From positions 25,505 through 89,504 of the forward strand of contig CANLIC010000017.1 in the NCBI GenBank assembly GCA_947491025.1: a DNA stretch of 64,000 bases, written 5' to 3'. Positions 8,621 through 18,325 of this stretch are shown here, one piece after another. Below the pieces are notes generated by a model. That model had not been told where the DNA came from. It saw only the letters and a program-made list of their open reading frames with translations, and ran no database searches. A program made the position numbers and the translations under genes. Source of the stretch: Myxococcales bacterium (GTDB lineage: Bacteria; Myxococcota_A; UBA9042). Position 1 is the stretch's first letter, and every line of letters starts with the position of its first letter.

Positions 8621-10213
8621 TCATGGTACGTTTCCACATGCCTTGCTGTTCTTCAAGTCGAATGCCGCGGTCAGCGTCGTCAGGAAGGCCGCCGGGTCTG
8701 CGGTGTCGGCGGTCAGCACCCGTCCGCCGGCGGCAGTGGCAAGATCGAACGACTGAAAAAGCGACGCTTCGCCGCTGACGTCGACCACCACCAGGCGGAC
8801 GCCGAACGGCTTGCCGTCTGGGGCGCGCAAGACATTGTGGGCGGCGACGCCGGCGCTTGCGGTCTGTAGGGCCGTCGACTCCGGCAGGCAGTGGCTGCCG
8901 ACGCCGGGCAATGAGGGGCAATGCAGCGGATTGCCCGTCGGAGCGCCGGCTTGGCAGGGTTCACCTGTGGCCAGGCACCGCATTCCGGTCGCGCTCTTCG
9001 GTAGACAGCGGCCGACGTCGCAGAGGGCCCCGCCGACACAGTCGTTGTCGCTGCTGCAGGCGAGCCCATACCCGAGGCGCTTGGCCATCGGGAGCGGCGC
9101 GAAAAAGTTGGTCGGATCGTTGTCTTGACCGCCGTCGGTGAACAGGACCACCACGGTCTCGCGGCAATGGCGGGCCTGGTCGACGCAGCGCTGTTGCAGG
9201 CATCGGTGGTGCGGCGTGCCGCAGTCGGTGTCGAGCGCGCAAGTTGCGCCGTCGACCACGACGCGATGTCGCAGGTACTCGCCGACATAGAAGAGCGTCT
9301 TGCCGATAGGCGTGCCACCAGAGGCCCGCAGCTCGGGCTCAACGGACTCGATGCAGCCCTGCGCGCAACAGGCGCCCTTGCCACAGGCGGCGACTGAGGC
9401 GCATCCGTTGGGCGGGGCTCCGCCGCAGGCCGCTCCGGTGCTCTTGAGGCTCTCGACGCCATCCATCCAGCGCGTCAGCTCCTTGCCCCGCGCCATGGCT
9501 TCGGCGCTGGTGCGCGGGAAGGGAACAGCCAACACCTCGTGCACTGCAGACCAGTACCACTTGGTCACAGGCGTCACCCCCTGCGACCCCGGATCGCCCG
9601 ACATCTGGAAGAGACCAACCTGGTGGCCCTCGACACAGTCGGGCGAGGGGTTGTCGTTGAGGCCTGACGGGAACCGAAACAGCGCCATCGACACGCGCGC
9701 GCCATCGATCTTCTCAAGCGCCTCGCGAAAGACCACCTTGCTCACGTCCATCCGCGAGCAACCCTTGGCGGGATCGCAGCTCGGAAAGCCAGGTTGGGAA
9801 CAGGCCCTGCCCGCAACCTTCGCGCTCATTGAGCCAGATGTATCGAAAATCAGAACCAGATTGCTGCCGATGGGCTGACAGTTGCCGTCGACGCAGGCCG
9901 TGCCGGGGAAGCAAGCGGAGCGGACCCAACCGTCGCCGGCCGGCGCGCACGTGTCGAGTTCGACGCCAGCACATCGCGTCTCGCCGGCGTTGCACGGCCC
10001 ATCGAGGCTCGGCAAGGCGATGGGCAGCGCGTCGGCCGCAGCCGATGCATCGCCGCCGATCGTGATGTCGAGCGCGGCGGCGTCGCTTCCAGACTCTGGG
10101 TCTACGATGGGCTCGGCTTCGTCATAGCCATCTGGCGCTGGCGAGCGACAAGACAGCGCGCAGACCGAGATGACCAGCCCCAAAAAAGGAGCCGGCCTCA
10201 GGGACAGAGGCAT
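8621..10213 (-). CDS. vWA-domain lipoprotein (paralogue 2)
   Basis: 530-residue predicted lipoprotein: a short signal peptide with lipobox ALSC (Cys22), a shorter acidic linker than its neighbour, a Cys module (CNAGETRC ... CVDGNC), then a vWA domain starting VLIFDTSGSM. The second half repeats the paralogue's blocks (GGTPIGKTLFYVGEYLR, VVVLFTDGGQDN, DGKPFGVRLVVVD), so the two arose by tandem duplication. Conserved Cys pairs within the domain suggest an oxidising compartment. ATG at 10213 starts the hydrophobic signal directly; the in-frame extension upstream overlaps the preceding gene in another frame and is Arg/Ser-rich. It begins 10 bases after the upstream lipoprotein stop, so it is in the same operon. 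The role is not known. Confidence 0.8.
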   Translation of the reverse strand: MPLSLRPAPFLGLVISVCALSCRSPAPDGYDEAEPIVDPESGSDAAALDITIGGDASAAADALPIALPSLDGPCNAGETRCAGVELDTCAPAGDGWVRSACFPGTACVDGNCQPIGSNLVLIFDTSGSMSAKVAGRACSQPGFPSCDPAKGCSRMDVSKVVFREALEKIDGARVSMALFRFPSGLNDNPSPDCVEGHQVGLFQMSGDPGSQGVTPVTKWYWSAVHEVLAVPFPRTSAEAMARGKELTRWMDGVESLKSTGAACGGAPPNGCASVAACGKGACCAQGCIESVEPELRASGGTPIGKTLFYVGEYLRHRVVVDGATCALDTDCGTPHHRCLQQRCVDQARHCRETVVVLFTDGGQDNDPTNFFAPLPMAKRLGYGLACSSDNDCVGGALCDVGRCLPKSATGMRCLATGEPCQAGAPTGNPLHCPSLPGVGSHCLPESTALQTASAGVAAHNVLRAPDGKPFGVRLVVVDVSGEASLFQSFDLATAAGGRVLTADTADPAAFLTTLTAAFDLKNSKACGNVP

Positions 10214-10223
10214 GCGCTGACCG

Positions 10224-12173
10224 TTACGGATGCGGCTGCGGCTGCCGCTGCGCCTTCTGCTTGCCGATCTTGGCCAGCGCGTGGCCGACGGAGACAGGCA
10301 CGTCGAGCTCGCAGGCGTACGACGAGGTGCGGAGGCCGCAGCTGATGCCGATGGCGCGGTCGGCCGGCAACTCGATGCCCGCCAACTCCGGAATCGCCTT
10401 GCGAAGAGCGCCAACTGCGGCGCCAAGGTTGAGGTAAGCGAGCCAAACCGGCGAGGCGACCGCCTTGTCGGCCGTCGACTTCCAGACGGGCGCGGCGTCG
10501 AGGCCGCCGACCTTGCCGGTGGCAGCGCGTCGACCCTGCTCAAACGCGCTCGGACCCACTGTCAGGACGATGCGGTCAGCGCCGGTGCACAGGGCCGCAG
10601 CCATGGTCTTGCCGGTGAATCGCTCGACCTGCTCGGCCTCTTTTCCTCCGGCCGATGCCTTGATCTTGGCCCAGTCGAAGGTGAAATCGATGACGTCACA
10701 GGCGGCGCCGTCGGCCTTGGTGGTGTTCGCGGTGATCGTCACTCCGGCTTCCTTGGCCACCGGGCCGAAGGCCTCGATCAGCGGGTCGACCTTCATGTCG
10801 GCGACGGCCTTCTTGACGATGCCAAGCTTCGGATCGGCAGGCGCCTTGGGGTCTGCCGCCTTTTCGCGTGCCTCCTCCATCTCGATCGCCTTGAGCAGCA
10901 GGACCGAGATGACCTTCTTGCCGAGCTTGAGCACGGCCTCCGGGTCCTTGGCGCCGGCGAAGGCGAGCAAGCCGACTGCGGCGTCACCATCGGGGTACAC
11001 CGCGAGGCCGCTGGTGCCGTCCTGCTTCTCGACCGCCATGCGGAGGTCGGTCTCGAGGCCGTCGACGAGGGCGGCGTCGAGCTTGAACATCTCGCCGAGC
11101 ATCTTGAGCGCGTCGCGGACCTGGTCGACGCTGGCCGCCGGATCGACGTTGGACACGAAGGCCATGTAGGCGTTGGCGGGCAGCTGCGAAGCCAGCGGGA
11201 GCGCCAAGCGGCCACGGCTGCTAGCGATCTGCTTGCCGAGCTTGCTCTCGGGCAGCGCGTGCAGCCGCATCGCGGCCTGGATATCGTCCGTGTTGGCGTC
11301 GACGAGGACCTCGATCCGGGTCAGGCTCTGGGTCCACTCACGAAGCATCTTGCTGTAGTAGTCGACCGACGCGCCGGCGCCTGGCTCAGCCGAGCCCTTG
11401 CCAAAGGCGTCCAGGCTGACGAACGCCTGCTCCAGCTCCTTGGCGCGGGTCTTGACCACGTCGCCCACCGAGACACCGAGATACACGGCGGCGGGCACTT
11501 CGACCGCGCTGATGCGGCCAGCGAACGCCTTGACCTTGGCGAAGCGCTCGCCGTCGACGGTCAGGACGGCCGTATTGTCCAAGAAGTCGATGAATAGCTG
11601 GTTGGTGCCGACCTGGAGCACGGCCTCATGGCCAGCGGCCTCGGCGCCCTTCTTGGCGCTGGTCATGGCGTCGAGGGCCTTCTTCTTGTCGACCACTGGC
11701 AGCATCACCGCCAGGCCGCTCTGCGGCGCTTCGGGCTTATCGTCCTGGTAGACGATGTGAATGGCGCGCGTCTTGTCGATCCACTCGTGGCCGACGATGC
11801 CGACACTGGCGAACGCCTTGGCCAATTCATCGAGGGCTGCCTGGCGGAGCGAGACGCCCGGGGGCGCCGCCTCGAACTTGGTCGCCAACAGCTCGACGGC
11901 GTCGAAGGTCGTGGCGAAGGAGCGCAAGGACAGCCACGCCACGACAGCATCACCAGCCTCGAGCTTGACGTCCGAAGGTGGCGGGGCCGCCGGCGGCTCG
12001 ACCGGCTTCGCGGCTTCGACAGCGGCGGCAGCGGCGGCGGCGGGCTCAGCGGCCTTGGCAGCGGCGGGCGCCGGCTTGGGCTCTTCCTTCTTGCTGCAGG
12101 CAGAGAGCGCGACGGCGATCGCTGCGCAAGTAGCGGACAGTACGATGGATTTTTGAGAACGAGCGAACAGCAT
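10224..12173 (-). CDS. Lipoprotein of unknown function
   Basis: 649-residue predicted lipoprotein. The signal peptide is MLFARSQKS followed by a hydrophobic stretch and lipobox LSAC (Cys26). A Lys/Pro/Ala-rich linker then leads into a long folded region beginning near VKLEAGDAVVAWLSLRS. The region has alternating short beta strands and amphipathic helices with few Cys, reminiscent of large periplasmic proteins that carry repeated alpha/beta units. No catalytic motif was recognised. ATG at 12173 has GGAG upstream and starts the signal peptide. It is the first gene of the operon with the two vWA lipoproteins and has a good promoter at 12214-12242. It may act with the vWA proteins on the cell surface or in the periplasm; that is inference from position only. 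Confidence 0.7.
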   Translation of the reverse strand: MLFARSQKSIVLSATCAAIAVALSACSKKEEPKPAPAAAKAAEPAAAAAAAVEAAKPVEPPAAPPPSDVKLEAGDAVVAWLSLRSFATTFDAVELLATKFEAAPPGVSLRQAALDELAKAFASVGIVGHEWIDKTRAIHIVYQDDKPEAPQSGLAVMLPVVDKKKALDAMTSAKKGAEAAGHEAVLQVGTNQLFIDFLDNTAVLTVDGERFAKVKAFAGRISAVEVPAAVYLGVSVGDVVKTRAKELEQAFVSLDAFGKGSAEPGAGASVDYYSKMLREWTQSLTRIEVLVDANTDDIQAAMRLHALPESKLGKQIASSRGRLALPLASQLPANAYMAFVSNVDPAASVDQVRDALKMLGEMFKLDAALVDGLETDLRMAVEKQDGTSGLAVYPDGDAAVGLLAFAGAKDPEAVLKLGKKVISVLLLKAIEMEEAREKAADPKAPADPKLGIVKKAVADMKVDPLIEAFGPVAKEAGVTITANTTKADGAACDVIDFTFDWAKIKASAGGKEAEQVERFTGKTMAAALCTGADRIVLTVGPSAFEQGRRAATGKVGGLDAAPVWKSTADKAVASPVWLAYLNLGAAVGALRKAIPELAGIELPADRAIGISCGLRTSSYACELDVPVSVGHALAKIGKQKAQRQPQPHP

Positions 12174-12213
12174 GGCGAGCACTCCGACCGGGCGTGGGTT
12201 ACCGGCGCGCGGG

Positions 12214-12242
12214 AGTATGGGAGTCGCGACAGGCGTCGTCAA
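12214..12242 (-). promoter_or_regulatory. Sigma-70-type promoter for the lipoprotein-vWA operon
   Basis: On the minus strand TTGACG, 17 bases, CATACT. Five of six -35 and four of six -10 positions match the consensus. Transcription would begin about 35 bases before the start codon at 12173. Confidence 0.6.
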
Positions 12243-12388
12243 TGGTGCTGCGGCGGTACCCCGCGGCGTCGGCGGCGGGCCGTCGCGGGTCATCTGCGCT
12301 GAGCAAACTGCGCAATGCCGGAGCGATCCACCGGATGGCGGCGAGGACGACGGCGACCGCCCGATCGATGGGCGGTGAGGACGGCGGC

Positions 12389-13840
12389 CTAGGTGTGCGT
12401 CGCCAGCCAGGGCCACGGCACGGAAGTCGAGGCTGTGGCGCCACCGAGCTGGGTTAGGACCAGCGTCGCGAGGGCGTTGTCGGCCCGCGGCGCTGCCAAG
12501 GCGCGCAGGGCCGCCGCCCAGACGCGTTCGCGGTGCGGGTGCGTGCCGAGGGCGAGGCCGGCATCCACCGCCGAGCTGGCGAGCCCGACTGCGGCGACCT
12601 GGGCGTCGACGCTGCCGGCGCGAGGCAGGGTCAAGGCGGCTTCAATCATCGCAGAACCCAGCGGCGTCTCAGGCAGCCCCATCAGCAGGTAGGCACGCAG
12701 AGCGCCCATCGCGGCCGTCGCGTCGCCACGTTGCATCGCGAGCACCACCCGCGCCACCTCGGGGCCGTGGTCCCACGACGGCGGCAACGCGAGGGGTTCG
12801 GGCAAGGCGAGCCGGGATTCGATAGGGGCATCGAGCGCCGCCCCGACCTGGATCGCCCATGCACAGTAGAGAGCCAGCCCGAGCCAGCCGGGCGCGCAGT
12901 GGCGGACCTCGAGCCGGCGAGCTGCCTCGCAGAGCCGCAGCAGCCAAGCGACGTCGGCCCATGTTTCGCGGCGGTAGGGGCTGGCGTCGACCGCCTCATC
13001 AAAGCGCAGCAGCCGCTCCGCCGCAGCCAGCGCCAATGATCCGCAGACCAGGGCGCGGGGCACACCGAATGCCAGGGCTTTGGCGAGGGCGCGCTCGGCG
13101 GTGGCGGGGTCGCCATCGACCAGGTGGGCGCGGAACCTCGGCTCTTGGAACGCCGCGGCCTTGCTCGGCTCCTCAGCGGCGAAGACCTGGGCCGCTGCGG
13201 CGAGGATCGGGGCGATGCGCTCGGCGTGCGCCAAGGCAAGGGGCCCGGGATCGACCGCGGCCGCCTCGGCCATCGTGGCTGCCAACGAGGCCAGGAGGTC
13301 CGCTCCAGCCTCCGGCTCGACGCTGGCCCGCAACGAGACGACCGCCGCCACCAAAGGCGCGAGGTGCCCGAGGCGTGTCGGAGATCGGTAGAGCCAAGCG
13401 ACAAGCGCGGTCTCGACAGCCGCCGGCGTGGAATCGGCAGCGAGCATGGCGCGAACGGTGAGGGCGGCGCCGACGGGATCGCCGGCGATCTCCGGGGCGT
13501 CCAAGGACGAAGCCCTGCCCTCGCCCGTGTAGATCGTGGCGGGTGCTGCGACCAGGAGCCCTGCCGCGATGGCGACCGGCAATGCGGCGCGATCGTGCTG
13601 CGCCTCGGCGGCCGCGCGCAAAGCGTCGTCCAAGGTGATCCAGGCGTTGTGCAGCCGTTGGGGCGTGTTGTGTAGTCGAGCCACGCATAGCCGCGATGCC
13701 GCCCGGGCCGGTGCAACGCCAGCACCGATCGCGGCGACCACGGCGGCTGCGACCTCATGGGGCGTGGCGTCGGCGCGGTCGAGCACGGCGGTAGACGCCG
13801 CCGCGCTTCGTGCCGGCTTGGACCCCGGTGTCGCTGTCAT
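12389..13840 (-). CDS. Unknown protein coupled to the NtrC-type regulator
   Basis: 483 residues, Ala/Leu-rich and apparently all-helical, with no signal peptide or clear membrane segment, so probably cytoplasmic. I do not recognise a family. The N-terminal third has several His residues (RLHNTPQRLHNAW, then a helix ending EAQHDRAAL). The rest looks like packed helical repeats. The ATG at 13840 overlaps the stop of the response-regulator gene (ATGA), so its translation is likely coupled to the regulator. This suggests a shared process, but no function can be assigned. Codon use is like the neighbours, with G or C at most third positions, which supports it as a real gene. Confidence 0.65.
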   Translation of the reverse strand: MTATPGSKPARSAAASTAVLDRADATPHEVAAAVVAAIGAGVAPARAASRLCVARLHNTPQRLHNAWITLDDALRAAAEAQHDRAALPVAIAAGLLVAAPATIYTGEGRASSLDAPEIAGDPVGAALTVRAMLAADSTPAAVETALVAWLYRSPTRLGHLAPLVAAVVSLRASVEPEAGADLLASLAATMAEAAAVDPGPLALAHAERIAPILAAAAQVFAAEEPSKAAAFQEPRFRAHLVDGDPATAERALAKALAFGVPRALVCGSLALAAAERLLRFDEAVDASPYRRETWADVAWLLRLCEAARRLEVRHCAPGWLGLALYCAWAIQVGAALDAPIESRLALPEPLALPPSWDHGPEVARVVLAMQRGDATAAMGALRAYLLMGLPETPLGSAMIEAALTLPRAGSVDAQVAAVGLASSAVDAGLALGTHPHRERVWAAALRALAAPRADNALATLVLTQLGGATASTSVPWPWLATHT

Positions 13841-15240
13841 GACTCCTCCTCAGTCGGAATCGCCTCGCCTGGCGCGCCGAGCCTCCGATACAGCGTCCGC
13901 ACGCCGATGCCGAGAAGCGCGGCTGCCCGTCGTTTGTCGCCGCCGGTGAGCGCCAAGGTGGCGTCAATGGCGTCGCGTTCGATCTCCGCCAGCGCGGTGC
14001 CGACGGGAAAGCTGAGCACCCGCCGTGGGCCATCGTGGACACGCAGCTGAAGGTGGCTCGGCAGGTCGGCGAGGGTGATCGCGGACCCGCGCGCCAGGAC
14101 CACCGCGCGCTCCATGGCGTTTTCGAGCTCGCGCACGTTGCCAGGCCAGCGCCAGGCCTGCAGCGCTTCGAGCGCGTCACGGTCGATGCCGAGAAGCGCC
14201 TTGCCGTTCTCGGCGGCGAAGCGGCGGAGGAAGTGGTGGGCGAGCGCTGGCACGTCCTCGGAGCGTTGTCGCAGCGGCGGTAGCTCGATGCGAATCACGT
14301 CAAGGCGCCAGTAGAGGTCCTCGCGAAACCTGCCAGCCTCGACCTCGGCGCGCAGATCGCGATTGGTCGCTGCGATGACGCGGACATCGACGCGCTCGGG
14401 GCGGCTGCTGCCCACGCGCTCGACCTCGCCCTCCTGTAGCGCTCGCAGCAGCTTGCCTTGAAGTGCCAGCGGCAGGTCGCCGATCTCGTCGAGCAGCAGC
14501 GTGCCCCCGTCAGCGACCTGAAAGCGACCGTCGCGCCGCGTCGCAGCGCCTGTGAAGGCCCCACGTTCGTGACCAAAGAGCTCGGATTCGAGAAGATTCT
14601 CGGGTATTGCGGCACAGTTGACCGCGACAAAGGCCCTCGCGGCGCGCGGGCTGGCCCGGTGGAGCGCGCGCGCAAACACCTCTTTGCCGGTGCCGCTCTC
14701 GCCGAGCAGCAGCACCGTCGACCGTGCGGGCGCCACCGCCTCGAGTAAGGCGATCGCGCGCCTCGTCGGCTCCGCGGTGCCGATGATCTCCCGACTACGG
14801 CCCGTGCGCTCGAGCTCGGCGCGCAGGGCCCGGTTCTCGATGGCGAGGCGAGATCGCTCCATGGCGCGGCCGACGGCGCGCACGACGTCGGTGCGGCGCA
14901 GGGGCTTGGTCAGGAAGTCGTAGGCGCCCTCTTTCATCGCGGCGACGGCGGTTTCGACCGTGCCATAGGCCGTCATGAGCACCACCGCGGTGTCTGGCGC
15001 GTGGACCGCCGCCGTCCGCAACAACTCGAGGCCGTCGACCTCCGGCATCATCAGGTCGGTCACGAGCACAGCCGGGGGGCTGCCGCCGCTCATCCAGCGC
15101 AGAGCCTGGCGCGGATCGGCGGTGGCGCGAACGACAAAGCCTTCGCGGGTCAGCAGTTTCTCAAGGCTGGTGGCATTGGCGGCGTCGTCATCGACGACCG
15201 CGACCTCTGCTGCCGTTGGTGTCTGGCTCCACGCCACCAT
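13837..15240 (-). CDS. NtrC-family sigma-54-dependent response regulator
   Basis: 467 residues. The receiver domain (1-125) has the acidic pocket VDDD (16-19), phosphoacceptor Asp62 in VTDLMMP, and Lys at TKPL. The AAA+ domain has Walker A GESGTGKE (180-187), the sigma-54 contact loop GAFTGA (227-232), Walker [10 protein letters not shown] and an arginine-finger region [11 protein letters not shown] Fis-type helix-turn-helix closes the protein (about 425-455). On phosphorylation it should oligomerise and open sigma-54 promoters. No histidine kinase is adjacent, so the partner is unknown. ATG at 15240 begins 25 bases after the rng stop; an upstream in-frame start would add 41 Arg/Ala-rich residues inside rng. 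The downstream gene overlaps its stop. Confidence 0.92.
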   Translation of the reverse strand: MVAWSQTPTAAEVAVVDDDAANATSLEKLLTREGFVVRATADPRQALRWMSGGSPPAVLVTDLMMPEVDGLELLRTAAVHAPDTAVVLMTAYGTVETAVAAMKEGAYDFLTKPLRRTDVVRAVGRAMERSRLAIENRALRAELERTGRSREIIGTAEPTRRAIALLEAVAPARSTVLLLGESGTGKEVFARALHRASPRAARAFVAVNCAAIPENLLESELFGHERGAFTGAATRRDGRFQVADGGTLLLDEIGDLPLALQGKLLRALQEGEVERVGSSRPERVDVRVIAATNRDLRAEVEAGRFREDLYWRLDVIRIELPPLRQRSEDVPALAHHFLRRFAAENGKALLGIDRDALEALQAWRWPGNVRELENAMERAVVLARGSAITLADLPSHLQLRVHDGPRRVLSFPVGTALAEIERDAIDATLALTGGDKRRAAALLGIGVRTLYRRLGAPGEAIPTEEES

Positions 15241-15265
15241 CGCCGTTGGCCTCGCCTGCGTCGCC

Positions 15266-18200
15266 TCAGGTCGAGCCGCTTGAGCGCAGATCGATGACGA
15301 AGCGGTTGCTCGGCGCCGCTGACGTTGCCGTCGCAGCGGTGGTCTCGGACTCGCCGGCCGCACCGTCGCCGTCGCTGGACGCTAGCCGCGCGGCCTCTGC
15401 CTCCGCCAAGGCGAGGACGTCGGTGAGCTCCTCTTCTTCCTCGATCGGCGCCGCCGCAACTGGACTTGCTTCCACGGGTCCAGCGTCTGCCGCTGCGCCC
15501 ATGTCATCGGCCGCGCTGACCGCCGCGTCGTCGGTGGGTTCGGCCACTTTCGTCACCGCGTCTGCGTCGTCGTTGGATGGCGCCGACCGCTCCTTCCTCG
15601 AGGGCCCGCTGTTGCTGCGAACCGCGCCCTCGTCTTCGTCATGGCTGGCGTACAGACGGGCAAAGCGGCCATCGATGTCAGCGTCCCGAGCATCGTCGAC
15701 GACCTGGAAGCCTTCTTCCTGCGGCGCCTCTGGCTCGAAGGGCTCGCGATCCTCACTGCTCAGCGCGGCTTCCTCATCCCCTGCAGCGCCGCCCTCAGCG
15801 AGCGGGATATCGACCCGGCTGCGGCGGTTCTTGCCGCCGCGCCGCCGGCGCTTGCGGCGAGCATCGCCGTCGCGCCCGTCGTCGCCGCCCTGGTCTTGGC
15901 CGCCTTCCTCGCGATCGCCGGCGTCCTGCGTCAACGCTTCGCCCCCGTCGCTCTGCGCGTCGTGGCCGTCGTCCTCGGCGAGCGCCTCGTCCCCGGGTGC
16001 GCCGTCGACCTGACCGTCGTCGCGATCGCGACCGCGACGCCGACGCCCGCCCCGACGCCGACGCCGTCCGTCGCTGTCATCACCGTCAGGGTCGCGCGAC
16101 GCGCCAGCAGCAGCACCTGCAGCGCCCAGCGACGCGACGGCGCCTTCGACGCCAGCCTCGATGCGAGCGGGACGCGGGCGCGGACCTTGGCCGCTGGTCG
16201 GCTCGGTCGCTGGGCCGCCAGCCGTGGCTGGCCCGTTGGCGAGAGCCGAGTTCCCTGCGCCGGCGCCGCCTCTACGGTCGCGACCGCCATGGCCGCCGCC
16301 TGCGCCCGAAGGAGCGCCAGCGCTGGATGCGCCCTGGCCAAGGGGACCGTGTGGGCGGGGCGCCGCGTTCGCCGGAGCGTGGGCAGGCGCGCTCGGTAGC
16401 GCGTTCGGCGGGCGCGCGGCCACCGGCTCTGCGGCCTCGGGCTGTAGGGCCGAGGCGTCTGCTGTCGGCTCAGGCCGGCTGAGACCAAAGAGGCTGCGGA
16501 ACCAGCCCATGATGCCGCCGGACTGCGGCAAAGGCTCGTCCTCGATCTCGGCTGGGCGTTGAATCGACGGCGAAGGCCGGGAAGCGGAGGCCGCGGTGGG
16601 GGACGCAGGCGCCGCTGACCGGGCCGCGGCGCGCGCCGCTGCCTTGACCGCAGTCGCCGCTGCCTCCTCGGCGCGTACCTCTGCAGCACGCTCGCCGACG
16701 TCAGCGTAGACCTCGGCGTAGTCGATGCGTGCGCCCGAGAGGCGGGCTGCGAGCTGACGCTCGATGCGCGTCTCTTCGCGCTTGAGCAGGCGATTTCGCA
16801 CGAGGTCGACCTGCTGCACGACGCGATCGAAGCGCGCCACACGCAGCCGATCTGCACCCGAGGCCTCGGGCAGCTTGGACAGGTGCTCGATGGTCACCTG
16901 CGTCGAGGTCAGACCGTCAACGGCGACGACCTCGATGCTGACGTGGTACTGCCGCTCGATGTCGCTTAGCTCCCGGCGCTTGCTGTTGAGGAGCCAGGCT
17001 GCGGCGTCCGGCGGCACCTGCGCGACGATGTAGCTGACGCCGCCCCGCGCCACCAGCTCATAGATGCGGCGAAGCACCGAGGCGGCGACCGACGGCGCGG
17101 TGCGGGCGAACCCGGTGCCCGAGCAGTGAACGCACGTGTCGAACGCGCCCTTGTTGACCGAGGACTTGATCCGTTGGCGGCTCAGCTCCATGAGGCCGAA
17201 CTCGCTGATTTTGCCGATCTTGTGGCGGGCCTTGTCGTTCTTCATCGCGTTCTTCAGCGCGGCCTCGACGGCCTTGACCGCTTTCGGATCGCGCATGTCG
17301 ATGAAGTCGATGACCACCAGGCCACCGAGGTCGCGCAGCACGAGCTGCCGCGCCACCTCCTCGGCCGCCTCGATGTTGGTCTGCAGAGCCGTGTGCTCGA
17401 TGTCCTTGCTCTTGGCCCGCCCGGAGTTGACGTCGATGGAGACCAACGCCTCCGTCTGGTCGATGACGATCGAACCGCCCGACTGCAAGGGGACTTGCCG
17501 CGAAAAGACGTCCTCGACCTGGCCCTGGATGCCGTAGCGGGCAAAGAGCGGCACGGTGCCGGAGTAACGCTCGATCATGTCGAGGCTGCGCGGCATCAGC
17601 ACCGAGAGGTAGGCCTTGACTTCATCGAGGGCGTCGTCGTCATCGATGACGATCTCCTCGATCTGCTTACGGTAGTAGTCACGCACGAAGCGGACGGCCA
17701 GGCTGCGCTCTTGGTAGAGCAGACTGGCGCCGCGGCCCGTGTCAAACTGCTGCTGGATGTGCTCCCAGAGCCGATTGAGGTAGACGAGGTCCTTGGACAG
17801 CTCGATTTTGCTGGCGTTATCGCCGGCGGTGCGGACGATGAGGCCGAAACCGTCCGGCACCTTCATGGTGTCGGTGAGCTCCTTGATGCGCTCACGGGCC
17901 CCATCCGACAGCTTGCGGCTGACGCCGGTCTTGTCGGTCTCGGGCATCAGCACCAGGTAGCGGCCGGGCAGCGAGACGAAGGTCGAGAGCGTCGCGCCTT
18001 TTTGGCCGATCTCATCGCGCTGCACCTGCACGATGACCTGTTGGCCCTGGCGCAAAACCTCTTGGATCGGGGCCTTTTTGTCGACGTGCGGGGGATAGAG
18101 CTTCGGGTGGATCTCGCCCAGTGGCAAGAAGCCCTGCTTGTCCCGGCCGAACTCGACGAAGGCCGACTGCAGCGACGGTTCGACCCGGGCGATGACCCCC

Positions 18201-18325
18201 CGGTAGATGTTGCCCTTGCACGAGTCGCGTGCGACCGGTTCGATTTCAAGGTGGACGAGTTTGCCGTCCTCGACGACCGCTGCGCGCGACTCGTCGAGAT
18301 CGACGCTGATGAGCATCCGCTTCAT
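15266..18325 (-). CDS. Ribonuclease E/G with long disordered C-terminal tail
   Basis: 1019 residues. The first half is the RNase E/G catalytic core: an S1-like domain (about 35-125), the metal-binding Asp298 in ALVSIDVNSGR and Asp340/Asp343 in VVIDFIDM, and the zinc-link CVHCSG (Cys398, Cys401), which joins dimers in RNase E. A small domain extends to about residue 520. The remaining roughly 480 residues are low-complexity: Ala/Pro stretches, an Arg/Gly-rich segment (RRRRGGRRRRGR) and acidic patches. Such tails scaffold RNA degradosomes and bind RNA in RNase E; here this is inferred. AGGAGG precedes ATG 18325. It endonucleolytically processes mRNA and rRNA. E versus G cannot be settled from the core alone, so no symbol is given. 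Confidence 0.9.
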   Translation of the reverse strand: MKRMLISVDLDESRAAVVEDGKLVHLEIEPVARDSCKGNIYRGVIARVEPSLQSAFVEFGRDKQGFLPLGEIHPKLYPPHVDKKAPIQEVLRQGQQVIVQVQRDEIGQKGATLSTFVSLPGRYLVLMPETDKTGVSRKLSDGARERIKELTDTMKVPDGFGLIVRTAGDNASKIELSKDLVYLNRLWEHIQQQFDTGRGASLLYQERSLAVRFVRDYYRKQIEEIVIDDDDALDEVKAYLSVLMPRSLDMIERYSGTVPLFARYGIQGQVEDVFSRQVPLQSGGSIVIDQTEALVSIDVNSGRAKSKDIEHTALQTNIEAAEEVARQLVLRDLGGLVVIDFIDMRDPKAVKAVEAALKNAMKNDKARHKIGKISEFGLMELSRQRIKSSVNKGAFDTCVHCSGTGFARTAPSVAASVLRRIYELVARGGVSYIVAQVPPDAAAWLLNSKRRELSDIERQYHVSIEVVAVDGLTSTQVTIEHLSKLPEASGADRLRVARFDRVVQQVDLVRNRLLKREETRIERQLAARLSGARIDYAEVYADVGERAAEVRAEEAAATAVKAAARAAARSAAPASPTAASASRPSPSIQRPAEIEDEPLPQSGGIMGWFRSLFGLSRPEPTADASALQPEAAEPVAARPPNALPSAPAHAPANAAPRPHGPLGQGASSAGAPSGAGGGHGGRDRRGGAGAGNSALANGPATAGGPATEPTSGQGPRPRPARIEAGVEGAVASLGAAGAAAGASRDPDGDDSDGRRRRRGGRRRRGRDRDDGQVDGAPGDEALAEDDGHDAQSDGGEALTQDAGDREEGGQDQGGDDGRDGDARRKRRRRGGKNRRSRVDIPLAEGGAAGDEEAALSSEDREPFEPEAPQEEGFQVVDDARDADIDGRFARLYASHDEDEGAVRSNSGPSRKERSAPSNDDADAVTKVAEPTDDAAVSAADDMGAAADAGPVEASPVAAAPIEEEEELTDVLALAEAEAARLASSDGDGAAGESETTAATATSAAPSNRFVIDLRSSGST

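Noticed and set aside
10230..11597. 455-codon plus-strand frame opposite the unknown lipoprotein
   Set aside because: The Arg/Gly/Leu-rich composition and lack of start signals mark it as a shadow; the minus gene has a signal peptide, promoter and operon context.
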